Part shown: one piece after another, positions 1 to 11,159 of the stretch | How the letters are laid out: the number at the start of each line of letters is the position of its first letter | Numbering within the stretch: the first letter of the stretch is position 1 | NCBI RefSeq assembly: GCF_010548465.1 | Contig: NZ_JAAGMD010000098.1 | Location: forward strand, 1 to 64,000 | Length of the DNA stretch: 64,000 bases | From: Streptomyces sp. SID14436 | GTDB taxonomy: Bacteria > Actinomycetota > Actinomycetes > Streptomycetales > Streptomycetaceae | Direction: 5' to 3' | Made by a program: the position numbers and the translations under genes | Notes under the pieces: generated by a model | Database searches by the model: none | What the model saw: the letters and a program-made list of their open reading frames with translations, nothing else | What the model was told of the DNA's origin: nothing

Positions 1-209
1 CAGGACGACCCGCCTCCGCAGGACGAGCCGCTCCCCCCGCAGGACGACCCCGCGGAGCCTCCCCCGCCGTCCCCCGACGCCCACCAGCTCTCCCGCCGCC
101 GCCCGGACGCGGGCCCGGCCCGCCGGGCTCCGCCGGATGTCAGGGTGCCGAACAGCACGACCACCCCGATGATCGCGAACATGACAACGACCCAGTAGAG
201 GGCTTCCAT
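1..209 (-). CDS. Small membrane protein with Gly/Ser/Cys-rich tail, partial
   Basis: Starts at an ATG at 209 on the minus strand behind a strong GGGAGGAGG ribosome site and runs off the left edge, so about 69 residues are visible. It opens MEALYWVVVMFAIIGVVVLF, one hydrophobic segment, then an Arg-rich stretch and a low-complexity tail of Gly, Ser and repeated Cys (SSCGG-like units). The architecture suggests a single-pass membrane protein with a flexible exposed tail. Gly/Cys-rich tails of this kind are familiar in Streptomyces proteins of unknown function. No function can be assigned. It is divergent from the aminotransferase at 452. Confidence 0.6.
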   Translation of the reverse strand, partial: MEALYWVVVMFAIIGVVVLFGTLTSGGARRAGPASGRRRESWWASGDGGGGSAGSSCGGSGSSCGGGSS

Positions 210-451
210 GAGGCCCCTCCTCCCAGTTCCCCCGTGATCCCCCGAAGCGCCCCCCGTGGGTGCCTCGCTCACGCGTGTGAGCGGGAGATGCCCGATGCCG
301 TCACGGCCCAAAGCAGAGTTGAGGAAGTTCTGAGGGTGGAAAACAGGGAGGGGTTTCCGGAGCGCACACCTCCGGTATCGGCCCCCGGCACCGCACCACG
401 CCCACGGCTGCCCCGCTTGAGGAAGGTCCGGGCTTCGGCGCAGGATGGCCC

Positions 452-1636
452 ATGACCTCCAGCGCGCGCCCCCTCCTCAATCGCCGCCTCGCCGAGTTCG
501 GGACGACGGTCTTCGCCGAGATGTCCGCCCTGGCCCTGAGCACCGGGTCGATCAACCTCGGCCAGGGCTTCCCCGACACCGACGGTCCCGAAGAGGTCAG
601 GGAGGCCGCCGTGCGCGCGCTGCGGGACGGCCGCGGCAACCAGTACCCGCCGGGCCCCGGCATCCCCGAACTGCGCACCGCCGTCGCCGCCCACCAGCAG
701 CGCCGCTACGGCCTCACCCCGGACCCCGACACCGAGGTCCTGGTCACCGCCGGCGCCACCGAGGCCATCGCCGCCGCCCTGCTCGCCCTGGTGGAACCCG
801 GCGACGAGGTGATCGCCCTGGAGCCGTACTACGACTCCTACGCGGCCAGCATCGCCATGGCGGGCGGCCGCCGCGTCCCGGTCACCCTGCGCGCCCGGGA
901 CGGCCGCTTCCGGCTCGACCTCGACGAACTGCGCGACGCCGTCACCGACCGCACCCGCATGCTGCTGATCAACACCCCGCACAACCCCACCGGCACGGTC
1001 CTCACCCGCGCGGAGCTGGCGTCGATCGCCGAGCTGGCCGTGGAACGGGACCTCCTCGTCGTGACCGACGAGGTCTACGAACACCTCGTCTTCGACGACG
1101 CCGAACACATCCCCCTGGCGACCTTCCCCGGCATGCGCGACCGCACGGTCACCATCTCCAGTGCCGGCAAGACCTTCTCCTTCACCGGCTGGAAGGTCGG
1201 CTGGGTCACCGGATCCCCCGAACTGATCACCGCCGTCCGCTCGGCCAAGCAGTACCTGACCTACGTCTCCGCCGGACCCTTCCAGTACGCGGTCGCGGAG
1301 GCGCTCGCGCTGCCCGAGTCGTACTTCACGGGGCTGCGGGACGACCTGCGCGGCAAGCGGGACCTCCTCGCCGCCGGGCTGGAGAAGGCGGGTTTCTCGG
1401 TCTACCGCCCCACCGGCACCTACTTCATCACCGCCGACATCCGCCCCCTGGGCGAGACCGACGGCATCGCCTTCTGCCGGGCCCTCCCGGAACGCGCGGG
1501 CGTCGTCGCCGTCCCGACCGCGGTCTTCTACGACCACCGGGAGACGGGGGCGCCGTTCGTACGGTTCGCGTTCTGCAAGCAGACGTCCGTGCTGGAGGAG
1601 GCGGCGCGGCGACTGAAGGGCGCGGGGGCCCGCTGA
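452..1636 (+). CDS. Class I/II PLP-dependent aminotransferase
   Basis: 394 residues, the usual length for fold-type I aminotransferases. Visible landmarks are the substrate/cofactor loop NTPHNPTG (about 174-181), VTDEVYEH (about 204-211) with the Asp that contacts the PLP pyridine nitrogen, and SSAGKTFSFTGWKVGW with the Schiff-base Lys near residue 240. A conserved Arg near the C terminus (FVRFAF) would bind the substrate carboxylate. Best resemblance is to the kynurenine/aspartate aminotransferase group, including DapC-like enzymes; the substrate cannot be read from sequence. It is cytosolic. The ATG at 452 has an AGGATGG element just upstream, whereas the upstream ATG at 445 is in another frame. 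From memory this matches the aminotransferase upstream of clpB in S. coelicolor. It converges on the coiled-coil gene at 1718. Confidence 0.9.
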   Translation: MTSSARPLLNRRLAEFGTTVFAEMSALALSTGSINLGQGFPDTDGPEEVREAAVRALRDGRGNQYPPGPGIPELRTAVAAHQQRRYGLTPDPDTEVLVTAGATEAIAAALLALVEPGDEVIALEPYYDSYAASIAMAGGRRVPVTLRARDGRFRLDLDELRDAVTDRTRMLLINTPHNPTGTVLTRAELASIAELAVERDLLVVTDEVYEHLVFDDAEHIPLATFPGMRDRTVTISSAGKTFSFTGWKVGWVTGSPELITAVRSAKQYLTYVSAGPFQYAVAEALALPESYFTGLRDDLRGKRDLLAAGLEKAGFSVYRPTGTYFITADIRPLGETDGIAFCRALPERAGVVAVPTAVFYDHRETGAPFVRFAFCKQTSVLEEAARRLKGAGAR

Positions 1637-1717
1637 GCAAGAACCGTTTCCATGCCGGTGCGTGAGGCTGTGCCCTCGTGCACCGATCCGTCGCGCTGGG
1701 CTTCCTCACGCTCCTGG

Positions 1718-2518
1718 TCACTCAGCTCTGGGCGACCCCAGCCATGTCTCGAAGTCGCTCAGGGCCTCGCCCATGGCACCGAGGGACATGGGCGACGACT
1801 CGTACTGCAGGGAGAGGTTGACCTCGTACAGCTTGTAGGCGGGCTCGGTCTCCCGTGCCGCCGCGCATGCTTCCGCCAGCACCCGGACCGCGCGCCCCCG
1901 GTCGCCGGCCTCCACCGCCTCCACGAGGTCGGGCCACAGCGTGTCACCGATGTGGTCGACGAGTTCCATGACGTGGTTGCCGGCCCGGCCGGCGCGGTCC
2001 TTGATTGCTTCCTGCCTGGCCTCGGCCCGATCGTCGGCCCGCTGGGAGTCCCGTTCGTGGGCGTCAGCCCAGGCGTGGTCGCCCCAGATCTCTTCCCAGC
2101 GCTGATCGGCCCGTGCCAGGGCGGCCTCGAACGCGCGGTCCAGGTCCTCCTGGGTGAGACGGGGATGCTCCCCGACGTCGTCGCGTTCGAACGACGACAG
2201 CGGCAGGCTGAGGTCGGGCACGGGGGTGTCGTCTCGCAGCGCGGTGAGCAGCAGCACGGCGTCGATGTCGGGGAGGACCTCCTCCACGTCCACCAGTCCG
2301 CGCAGGGACGAGAGGGACTGTTCGACGGCCATGTAGTCGTACTCGGCGATCTGGTTGTCGAGATCGCCGTGAAGCTCGAGGAGGGCGCTGCCGATCGTCT
2401 CGATCTCGTCCATGCGTGCCGCTATTTCCGTGTCGAGACGCTCCACGATCTGCCGCAGCTCACGGACGCCCCTGGTCTCCTCTTCGAGCTTCGCCACTGC
2501 TTTCGCCAGATCACCCAT
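1718..2518 (-). CDS. Hypothetical coiled-coil protein
   Basis: About 266 residues from the ATG at 2518, which follows a GGGGGA element. A longer frame extends to 2596, but its extra residues look non-native. The N-terminal ~60 residues (MGDLAKAVAKLEEETRG...) have strong heptad-like Leu/Ile/Glu spacing and probably form a coiled coil. The rest is acidic and helical, rich in Glu, Asp and Trp. No signal peptide, membrane segment or catalytic motif is visible. It lies between the core aminotransferase and the restriction cluster, oriented away from the cluster. The family is not recognised. Confidence 0.7.
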   Translation of the reverse strand: MGDLAKAVAKLEEETRGVRELRQIVERLDTEIAARMDEIETIGSALLELHGDLDNQIAEYDYMAVEQSLSSLRGLVDVEEVLPDIDAVLLLTALRDDTPVPDLSLPLSSFERDDVGEHPRLTQEDLDRAFEAALARADQRWEEIWGDHAWADAHERDSQRADDRAEARQEAIKDRAGRAGNHVMELVDHIGDTLWPDLVEAVEAGDRGRAVRVLAEACAAARETEPAYKLYEVNLSLQYESSPMSLGAMGEALSDFETWLGSPRAE

Positions 2519-2652
2519 CGCGTGTCCCCCTGTCCCGGCGGCCGCCGGGCTCCCTCGAAGCAGGCTAATGACCAAGGCCCTCCGGGCCGCTGTCATCCAG
2601 CCGCCCAGGCGGTGGGGCCATGGTCAGGGAGGCGATGACAAGCATCTGTGAT

Positions 2653-2674
2653 GTTGATAATCCCCGTTATCAAC
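2653..2674. promoter_or_regulatory. AT-rich inverted repeat, putative operator of the restriction module
   Basis: GTTGATAA-N6-TTATCAAC, a perfect 8-bp inverted repeat in an unusually AT-rich patch, 107 bp before the HTH/methylase-like gene. A closely related palindrome (GATAA-N6-TTATC, with AAC following) occurs at 15191 before the ATPase cassette. It is probably an operator or part of a promoter. The cognate protein is unknown; the HTH domain of the downstream gene is one candidate. Confidence 0.55.
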
Positions 2675-2780
2675 AATTGAGCCTCACACTGCCGCAGACC
2701 GTCGTATCGTTCTGCGGGGCGGGCGGGCGTCCGTTAAGGAAGACGAAGCCGCGGCGGGAGCCGGCTCGACAGCCGGGCCG

Positions 2781-4952
2781 ATGGACGGGCAGGGGGCGAA
2801 CAGCGTGATCTCCGATTCACCGGACACGACACTACGCTCGTCGGCACGCGTTCTGGTGTCGATGTCGGACATTGCCGCGTTCGCGCGGGTCAAGCGTCCC
2901 GTGGTGTCGACCTGGCGCCGGCGTCACGGGGACTTCCCCGTCGCCGTCTCCGAGAGCTCGGGCAGGCCGCTGTTCGACGGTACGCAGGTGGCCGAGTGGC
3001 TGGTCACGTCCGGTCTGGGCAACGCCGACCCGAAGGAGCTCCGGTCCGAGCTGGCCCTGTTCGGCATCATCGCGTTGCGGGACCGGTTCACGTCGTGGCA
3101 ACTCGTCGAGACGCTGGGAAGCCTGCTGTGCCTGCGCCACCTCGACGGCCGACCGCTGACCGAGAGCACGGACGGTCTCCCGGCCGACGCCGGTGCGGAC
3201 GACGCCCTGTGGTCCGCCGTGCTGCACCGCGCCGAGCGGATCGACGCGGAGGACGACTTCGCCCTCTGGGAGCTGCGTTCCCTCGACGCCACCGCGGCCC
3301 CGCTGATCCGTCTAGCCGAGGATCTGGTCGAGGCCGCCTACGATGAGCGGGGTGCGTACGAGTGGCTGCTCGCTGCCCGTTCACGGCTCGGTCTGGACTC
3401 CCTCGCCGCCGACGCCGTCACCCCCGAGCTGGGCCGTCTGTTCACCCAGCTCACCGACCTCCGCGTCCGGCTGGAGCACGGCGAGTCCCTTGTCCTCGCC
3501 GACCCGCATGCCCGCGCTGGCGATCTGCTCGCCACGCTCCTCGACGACACGGACGACCGCGAGCGCGTCACCGTCCTCGCCGCCGACACCGACGAACGGC
3601 TGGTCCGCATCACGCGCCGCCGCCTCCTCCTCGCGGGCGTCAGCGAACTCGACCTCGACGTGCAGACTGGCCCCGACCTGGAGGAACACCTCGCGGACCC
3701 GGACATCGTCGTTACCCAGCTCCCCTACCGCCCCGGTGAGAGCCGTTCCGTGCTCACCGCCCTGACTGAGGTCGAGTACGTCGCCGAACTCCTGCGTCCC
3801 GGTTGCACGGCTGTCGTCCTGGGTCCGGCCGACGCGCTTGTGGATGGACTGAAGGACACCGAGGCGTCCCAGTTCCGCTCGGCCCTCCTGCGCCGCAACA
3901 TCGTCGAGTCCGTCATCGCGCTCCCCGGCGGGGTGCTGCCTTTCCGCCCCGGTTACCGCCCAGCTCTGTGGACGCTCACGCGCAGTCCCGTCGCCGAGGC
4001 GGAGGGCAAGGTTTTACTGGCCGACATCAGCTCCGAGCAGCTCACGGCGGACGTGCGCGTGCGGCTCGCCGAGGACGTCCTCCTCTGGCGCGCGGAAGGT
4101 TTCCGGACGCTCGACGGCCACGACCCGCGCTACGGCCGCGTGGTCTCCGTCGCCAACCTGGACCGGGCCTTCGGCGGCCCGCTGACCCCGCCGGCGCCGC
4201 CGGTCTCCGTGATCTGGTCCGACAAGGTCAAAGAACGCCCCGCCCTGATCGCCGAGGCCGAGGCGCACCTGGAACGCGCGGCGGCGGACGCCCGCGCGTA
4301 CGAGGACGGGCAGGGCCCCTACCGGGGAAACGTCCTGCGTCGCGTCGACCGGCTGCCCCGGCGCATCACCCTCGGCAGGCTGATCACCGGGCGCAGGGTG
4401 GTCAAGCTCCCCGGCCACCGCGTCGACGACCGGCACCTCACGGCGGACGGCCACCACACCGTCCTGGGCCCCGAGGAGCTCACGGGTGAACGAGCCGTCG
4501 GCGCGCGCCGCATCGACCGGCTGGTCCTGGCCGCCGAGTACGACCGGGTGGCACTCACCGAACCCGGTGACGTCGTCTACACCCTCACGCCCCGCCTCGG
4601 CCTGTACGTCGATCACGAGGGGTTCTCGGTGGTCGCCTTCCCGGCCCGCGTCCTGCGCGTCAATCCCGACGTCCTCCGCCCGCTGACCCCACGGGTCCTG
4701 GCGGCCCTGCTGGGTGCCGCCCGGGGCACCGGCCGCAGTCCCAGCGCGGTACGGCCCGCCCGCCGCGTCGAGGAGTACCAGCTCCCCGACCTCGAACCGG
4801 ACGAGGTGCTGCGCTTCGACGCCCTGCTGGCGGAGGCCGAGCACCGGGAGCGCATGTTGCGCGCCCAGGCCGACGCCCTCGCCGAGGCCCGTGACCTGAC
4901 GGTCGCCGGCCTGGCGGACGGCACGCTCACCCTCGCCGATCCGTACACCTGA
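2781..4952 (+). CDS. HTH plus degenerate N6-adenine methylase-like protein (probably inactive)
   Basis: 723 residues. A helix-turn-helix near residues 27-60 (SDIAAFARVKRPVVSTWRRR then HGDFP) matches the N-terminal DNA-binding module of a family of actinobacterial N-6 DNA methylases. The central region aligns in layout with the Rossmann methylase fold of HsdM-type enzymes, but the key motifs are lost. Where DPACGSGG should stand it reads DPHARAGD (241-248), and where NPPY/F should stand it reads TQLPY (312-316). SAM binding and catalysis are therefore probably gone, leaving a DNA-binding or regulatory role. The C-terminal half resembles specificity-subunit-like helical regions. It lies 58 bp upstream of hsdM in the same direction. 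A GTG at 2805 behind AGGGGG is an alternative start. Confidence is high that it is a gene, moderate that it is inactive. Confidence 0.8.
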   Translation: MDGQGANSVISDSPDTTLRSSARVLVSMSDIAAFARVKRPVVSTWRRRHGDFPVAVSESSGRPLFDGTQVAEWLVTSGLGNADPKELRSELALFGIIALRDRFTSWQLVETLGSLLCLRHLDGRPLTESTDGLPADAGADDALWSAVLHRAERIDAEDDFALWELRSLDATAAPLIRLAEDLVEAAYDERGAYEWLLAARSRLGLDSLAADAVTPELGRLFTQLTDLRVRLEHGESLVLADPHARAGDLLATLLDDTDDRERVTVLAADTDERLVRITRRRLLLAGVSELDLDVQTGPDLEEHLADPDIVVTQLPYRPGESRSVLTALTEVEYVAELLRPGCTAVVLGPADALVDGLKDTEASQFRSALLRRNIVESVIALPGGVLPFRPGYRPALWTLTRSPVAEAEGKVLLADISSEQLTADVRVRLAEDVLLWRAEGFRTLDGHDPRYGRVVSVANLDRAFGGPLTPPAPPVSVIWSDKVKERPALIAEAEAHLERAAADARAYEDGQGPYRGNVLRRVDRLPRRITLGRLITGRRVVKLPGHRVDDRHLTADGHHTVLGPEELTGERAVGARRIDRLVLAAEYDRVALTEPGDVVYTLTPRLGLYVDHEGFSVVAFPARVLRVNPDVLRPLTPRVLAALLGAARGTGRSPSAVRPARRVEEYQLPDLEPDEVLRFDALLAEAEHRERMLRAQADALAEARDLTVAGLADGTLTLADPYT

Positions 4953-5010
4953 CCCGGCCGCCGTACGAAACCGTCCACGCCCATCCACCCACCACTCGGA
5001 AGAAGGAACG

Positions 5011-6643
<1,633 letters not shown>

Positions 6644-6651
<8 letters not shown>

Positions 6652-7849
6652 GTGGCGCTATGTCGAGTATCAAGAGATCGCCGCACAGGAGAAATCAGCC
6701 TTCTCCATGGGACCATTCGGCTCCAAGATCACTAAGGAAAACTATGTGAACACTGGGGTTCCAGTCGTTCGCGGAGTCAACTTGGCACGGGGAATTTTCA
6801 TTGATGACGACTTCGTATTCATCACCAACGAGAAGGCTGATGAAATCATGTCAGCCAATGTCGATCCTGGCGATTTGATCTTCACGCACCGTGGAACCAT
6901 CGGACAGGTTTCAATGATTCCACGGGAGCCCCGATTCAATCGGTATGTAATTGGGTCAAGCCAAGTCAAGACACGGCTCGATGAGTCCACCGCTGTGCCG
7001 GAGTTCTATTATTATTGGTTTCGGTCGACCGAGGGGCAGCGATCGATTCTCGCCAATGCCTCGACGGTTGGAGTTCCCGGTATCGCGACCCCGCTGACGT
7101 CGATCCGAAAGCTGCTCGTTCCCTTGCCGCCTCGCCGCGAGCAGGAAGGGATCGCCGCTGTATTGGGCGCGCTAGACAACAAGGTCGTCGCAAACGAGCG
7201 CATCGCTTCCACTACCGACGAGTTGATCCAAGAGCTGTGGGACATTCATTTGCGCGAGCCGGGCAGCCGAAAGACCTCTCTAATTGACGTCCTGAGTATC
7301 ACTTTCGGCGCACCTTTCAAATCCTCGGAATTTAGCTCAGAGAATACCGGGCGACCTCTACTTCGCATCCGTGACCTGAAGACTTTCACCCCAAAAGTAT
7401 GGACCACGCAACGACTCGATAAAGAAACCCTAGTCGCAACGGGCGATGTGGTGGCGGGGATGGATGCCGAATTCCGGCCAGTATTTTGGCTAGGAGAGGA
7501 GGCATTGCTCAATCAGCGAGTTATGCATGTCCGCTCGCGAATCGGGGGTGGAAGCCCTCTATGTCGGGAGGCAATGCGTGGCCCGTTGGCGCTAGTGGAA
7601 AGCTACAAAACTGGCACAACTGTTGCGCATTTGAACAAGAGCGACTTGGCCACACTTCTTGTGGAAATTCCAAGCGAGGAGGCGGTGTCTTCCTTTGAAT
7701 CCGCTACGGCGCCGCTCCATAAACGACTGGTGGGCGGTGCGGCCGAAAACCGCACCCTCACTGCTCTTCGCGACACCCTCCTCCCGCAACTGATGTCCGG
7801 CAAGCTTCGCATCCGTGACGCTGAGAAGATCGTGGGGGACGCTGTATGA
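6644..7849 (+). CDS. hsdS: Type I restriction specificity subunit HsdS
   Basis: 401 residues, normal for a two-domain HsdS. The first target-recognition domain is followed by a conserved helical spacer (PLPPRREQEGIAAVLGALDN, about residues 158-180). A second target domain is followed by the C-terminal conserved region ending LLPQLMSGKLRI (about 380-391). The two domains define the halves of the asymmetric target. The base composition is visibly lower in GC than hsdM and hsdR, with many A/T third positions, as expected for a gene whose recognition domains move by recombination between lineages. It overlaps hsdM by 8 bp and hsdR by 4 bp (ATGA). Confidence 0.95.
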
Positions 7850-10800
7850 CCGCCGAGAGCGGCAGCGGGCACATCCCCGCCCACCTCGACGCCAAGATGA
7901 CCGAGGCCACGTGGGAGCACCTCGCCCTTGAGGAGCTTCGCGAGCTGGAGTGGGAGGTCAAGGCAGGCAAGGATCTCGCCCCCGGCATCGGGCACCGCCG
8001 GGACTGGGACGACCTGATCTTGCACGAAGAGCTGGAAGCAGCCATCGGGAAGCTGAACCCGGAACTGTCCGCAGCCGCCGTGCAGGAGGCCCTCCGTATC
8101 GCCACCGATCCCACCTCCCGCGAGGCGTACTCGGAGAACCGGCAGGCGCACGAGTACCTGACCACCGGCATCCGGCTGACCTACGTCGATGAGTTCGGCG
8201 CCGAGCAGACTCCGACCGTCCGTCTCGTCGACTTTACGAACCCCGACACGAACAGCTACCTCGCCGTCAACCAGGTCACCGTCCGGGAGACCGACGGCAG
8301 CCACCGCCGCTTCGACGTCGTCCTCTACGTCAACGGCCTGCCCCTCGCCGTCGTCGAGCTGAAGAGCGCCTCTGACGAAAACGCGACCCTCAAGTCGGCG
8401 CACGCCCAACTCCAGACTTACGTCTCGGAGTTTCCGATCGCGTTCCGCTACAACGTGCTCTGCCTCGTCTCGGACGGCATAACCGCCAAGTACGGCACGG
8501 TCTTCACGCCGTACGAGCACTTCGCGCCCTGGAACGTCGACCACGAGGGCGAGCGCGTCGACACCAACGCGCCCGGCTACGACGGCGTGGACGCCCTCAC
8601 CCTGGCACTCCACGGCCTGTTCACCCAGGAGCGTTTCCTCTCCCTCACCCGCAACTTCGTCAACTTCCCCCCGCCCAAGCCGGGCGAGCCTCTCTCCGGC
8701 AAGCGGATCGCGAAGCCGCACCAGTACTTCGCGGTCAACAAGGCGGTGGACGCGGTCGTCGAGGCGTCTCGCTCGACCGGGCAGGCCGGTGTCGTCTGGC
8801 ACACGCAGGGTGCCGGCAAGTCGGAGGAGATGGTGGAGACAGCGGGGCTCGTCTACCGCCACCCGGCACTGAACAACCCCACCATCGTCGTCATCACCGA
8901 CCGCACCGACCTCGACGACCAGCTCTACAACACTTTCCGGGACAGCGAGACCCTGCTCCAACAGAAGGCCCACCAGTTCAACACGCGTGAAGAGCTGCGC
9001 AGCGCGCTAAAGGATCGCACCGTCGGCGGGATCCTCTTCACCACCCTCCAGAAGTTCGGCTTGAGCAAGGAGGAGAAGGACGCCGGCAAGTCCCACCCCC
9101 TCCTCTCCGAGCGCCGCAACATTCTGGTGATCGTCGACGAGGCGCACCGCTCGCACTACGACAGCCTCGACGGTTACGCGCGCCACCTGCGCGACGCCCT
9201 CCCCTACGCCACCCTGCTCGCCTTCACCGGCACGCCGATCTCCAAGGCCGACGCCGACACCCGTGCCGTCTTCGGCGAGTACATCGACGTCTACGACCTG
9301 AAGCGGGCCGTCGACGACGGGGCCACGGTCCGCGTGTTCCACGAGCCGCGTGTCATCGAGGTCGACCTGCCCAAGGACGTCGAGCCGGGCAAGATCGACG
9401 AGCAGGCCAACGCCCTCACCGAGGGCATGGACGACGCCGAGCGTCGCCGCGCCATCAAGTTCGCCACGGCGATGAACACCGTCTACGGCGCCCCCGACCG
9501 GATAGCGACGCTCGCCGACGACCTGATCGCCCACTGGGAGACACGTCGGGAACTGGTCAAGCCGGACCTCGGCGGCCCCGGCAAGGCGATGGTCGTGTGC
9601 ATGACCCGGGACATCTGTGTGTCCCTCTTCGACGCGCTGGCCGAGCGGCGGCCCAAGTGGGTCGGCAAGGAACCCGACCAGGGCGTCATGAAGATCGTCT
9701 TCCACAGCGACCCCTCCGACGAGAAGCACCTGCGCAAGCACGCTCTCCGTCCTTCCCAGCAGAAGGTCGTCCAGGCCCGCGCCAAGGACCCGGACGACGA
9801 GCTGGAGCTGCTCATCGTCCACTCGATGCTGCTCACCGGCTACGACGCACCGCCCATCCACACCCTGTACATGGACCGCCCCATGCAGGGCGCCAACCTG
9901 ATGCAGGCCCTGGCCCGCGTCAACCGCCGCTTCCGGGGCAAGCAGGACGGCCTCCTGGTCGGCTACGCGCCGCTCACCGACAACCTCGCCAAGGCCCTGC
10001 GCGAGTACTCGGACCAGGACCGCAAGGACCAGACGCTCGGTGCGGACATCGAGCGGGCCATCACCGAGGTCAAGAACGAGCTGTCCACCATCAAGGGACT
10101 GCTCGCCGGATGCCACTGGCGGCAGTGGCTCGCCGACACCGGCCGCCCCGACTCCCGCAAGCGCGCCCTGCGCCTGACCGCCGACTTCCTGCGCGACCCG
10201 AAGAACCCGGGCAACCAGGTCGAGCCCGGCGCCAAGCCACTCTCCGTCCGCTTCAAGGACAGCGCCGCCCGGCTCGATCGTTTCTACCGCGTCTGTGCGA
10301 TGAGCCGCGAGATCTCCGAACGCTGTGAGGACCTGGACGACTGGCGCCGTGACATCGCCTTCTTCAGCGAGGTCCGGGCCTGGATAATCAAGCTGGATGC
10401 CGCCCAGCGCGAGGCGAGCGGGCAGCCGCTCAGTGCCGAGGTCCAGCGCTATCTGCAAGCCCTGGCGGCCTCGGTCGTCGACGCCGACGAGATCACCGAC
10501 CTGTACGCGGACGCGGGCATCGGCCGGCTGGACATCACCCGCATCAACGAGGCGCAGCTGCGCAAGCTGGAGAACTCCGAGACCCCGCACCTGGTCACCG
10601 AGGCGCTGCGGCGCATGATCCAGCAGAAGATGCGCGAGGTGACCAAGCACAACGTCGTCCGGAACGAGAGCTTCGCCCAGCGCCTCGACGACCTGATGAA
10701 GCGGTACATGCTCCAGCAGCTCACCAGCGCCCAGGTCATCGCCGAACTCGCCGCCCTGGCGAGGGAGGTGTCGGCGGAGGCCCGCCGCGGCGAGCAGTTC

Positions 10801-11112
10801 GACCCGCCGCTCAGCCACGCCGAGCTGGCCTTCTACGACGCGGTCGCCCACCGCGACATGGCCGAGCTGATGGAGGGCGGCCAGGACACCCTCGCCGAGA
10901 TCGCGAGGGCCCTGGTGAAGGACATCCGGAAGAACCTCTCCGTCGACTGGCTGTCCCGTGAACCCGTGCGCGCCAAGCTGCGCACCCGTATCCGCCGCGT
11001 GCTGGCGATGTTCGACTACCCGCCGGAGGAGGAGCGCGAGGCGGTGGACCTCGTCCTCAAGCAGATGGAGATCGTGGCCGCCCTGTGGGCGCCCGGCGCG
11101 AAGGAGAAGTAG
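7846..11112 (+). CDS. hsdR: Type I restriction endonuclease subunit HsdR
   Basis: 1088 residues, standard size. The N-terminal nuclease domain carries the PD-(D/E)xK-like signature, with Asp157 in RFDVVLYVNG and Glu171-x-Lys173 in VVELKSA. The SF2 translocase follows with Walker A GAGKS (Lys near 325), the DEAH box IVDEAH (431-434) and motif III FTGTP. Helicase C-terminal motifs around MLLTGYDAP and ARVNRR follow, then the helical HsdM-binding tail. It pumps DNA with ATP and cuts unmethylated DNA at a distance from the target. It overlaps hsdS by ATGA and is followed by a hairpin at 11118-11159. All catalytic residues are present, so the system looks functional. Confidence 0.96.
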   Translation: MTAESGSGHIPAHLDAKMTEATWEHLALEELRELEWEVKAGKDLAPGIGHRRDWDDLILHEELEAAIGKLNPELSAAAVQEALRIATDPTSREAYSENRQAHEYLTTGIRLTYVDEFGAEQTPTVRLVDFTNPDTNSYLAVNQVTVRETDGSHRRFDVVLYVNGLPLAVVELKSASDENATLKSAHAQLQTYVSEFPIAFRYNVLCLVSDGITAKYGTVFTPYEHFAPWNVDHEGERVDTNAPGYDGVDALTLALHGLFTQERFLSLTRNFVNFPPPKPGEPLSGKRIAKPHQYFAVNKAVDAVVEASRSTGQAGVVWHTQGAGKSEEMVETAGLVYRHPALNNPTIVVITDRTDLDDQLYNTFRDSETLLQQKAHQFNTREELRSALKDRTVGGILFTTLQKFGLSKEEKDAGKSHPLLSERRNILVIVDEAHRSHYDSLDGYARHLRDALPYATLLAFTGTPISKADADTRAVFGEYIDVYDLKRAVDDGATVRVFHEPRVIEVDLPKDVEPGKIDEQANALTEGMDDAERRRAIKFATAMNTVYGAPDRIATLADDLIAHWETRRELVKPDLGGPGKAMVVCMTRDICVSLFDALAERRPKWVGKEPDQGVMKIVFHSDPSDEKHLRKHALRPSQQKVVQARAKDPDDELELLIVHSMLLTGYDAPPIHTLYMDRPMQGANLMQALARVNRRFRGKQDGLLVGYAPLTDNLAKALREYSDQDRKDQTLGADIERAITEVKNELSTIKGLLAGCHWRQWLADTGRPDSRKRALRLTADFLRDPKNPGNQVEPGAKPLSVRFKDSAARLDRFYRVCAMSREISERCEDLDDWRRDIAFFSEVRAWIIKLDAAQREASGQPLSAEVQRYLQALAASVVDADEITDLYADAGIGRLDITRINEAQLRKLENSETPHLVTEALRRMIQQKMREVTKHNVVRNESFAQRLDDLMKRYMLQQLTSAQVIAELAALAREVSAEARRGEQFDPPLSHAELAFYDAVAHRDMAELMEGGQDTLAEIARALVKDIRKNLSVDWLSREPVRAKLRTRIRRVLAMFDYPPEEEREAVDLVLKQMEIVAALWAPGAKEK

Positions 11113-11117
11113 CTGCG

Positions 11118-11159
11118 CGTGCGTGACGGTCCGGGACCAGGTCCGGGCCGTCACGCACG
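11118..11159. terminator. Hairpin between hsdR and the convergent toxin gene
   Basis: A 12-bp perfect inverted repeat (CGTGCGTGACGG / CCGTCACGCACG) starts 5 bp after the hsdR stop and ends next to the stop of the convergent gene at 11160. It is well placed as a bidirectional terminator. Confidence 0.6.

Noticed and set aside
234-455. Plus-strand 73-residue frame before the aminotransferase
   Set aside because: No domain and no good ribosome site; it overlaps the likely promoter and the real start.
269-1537. Long minus-strand open frame opposite the aminotransferase
   Set aside because: It is a GC-skew shadow: low-complexity Gly/Val/Asp/Arg product, no domain, while the plus strand encodes a complete aminotransferase.
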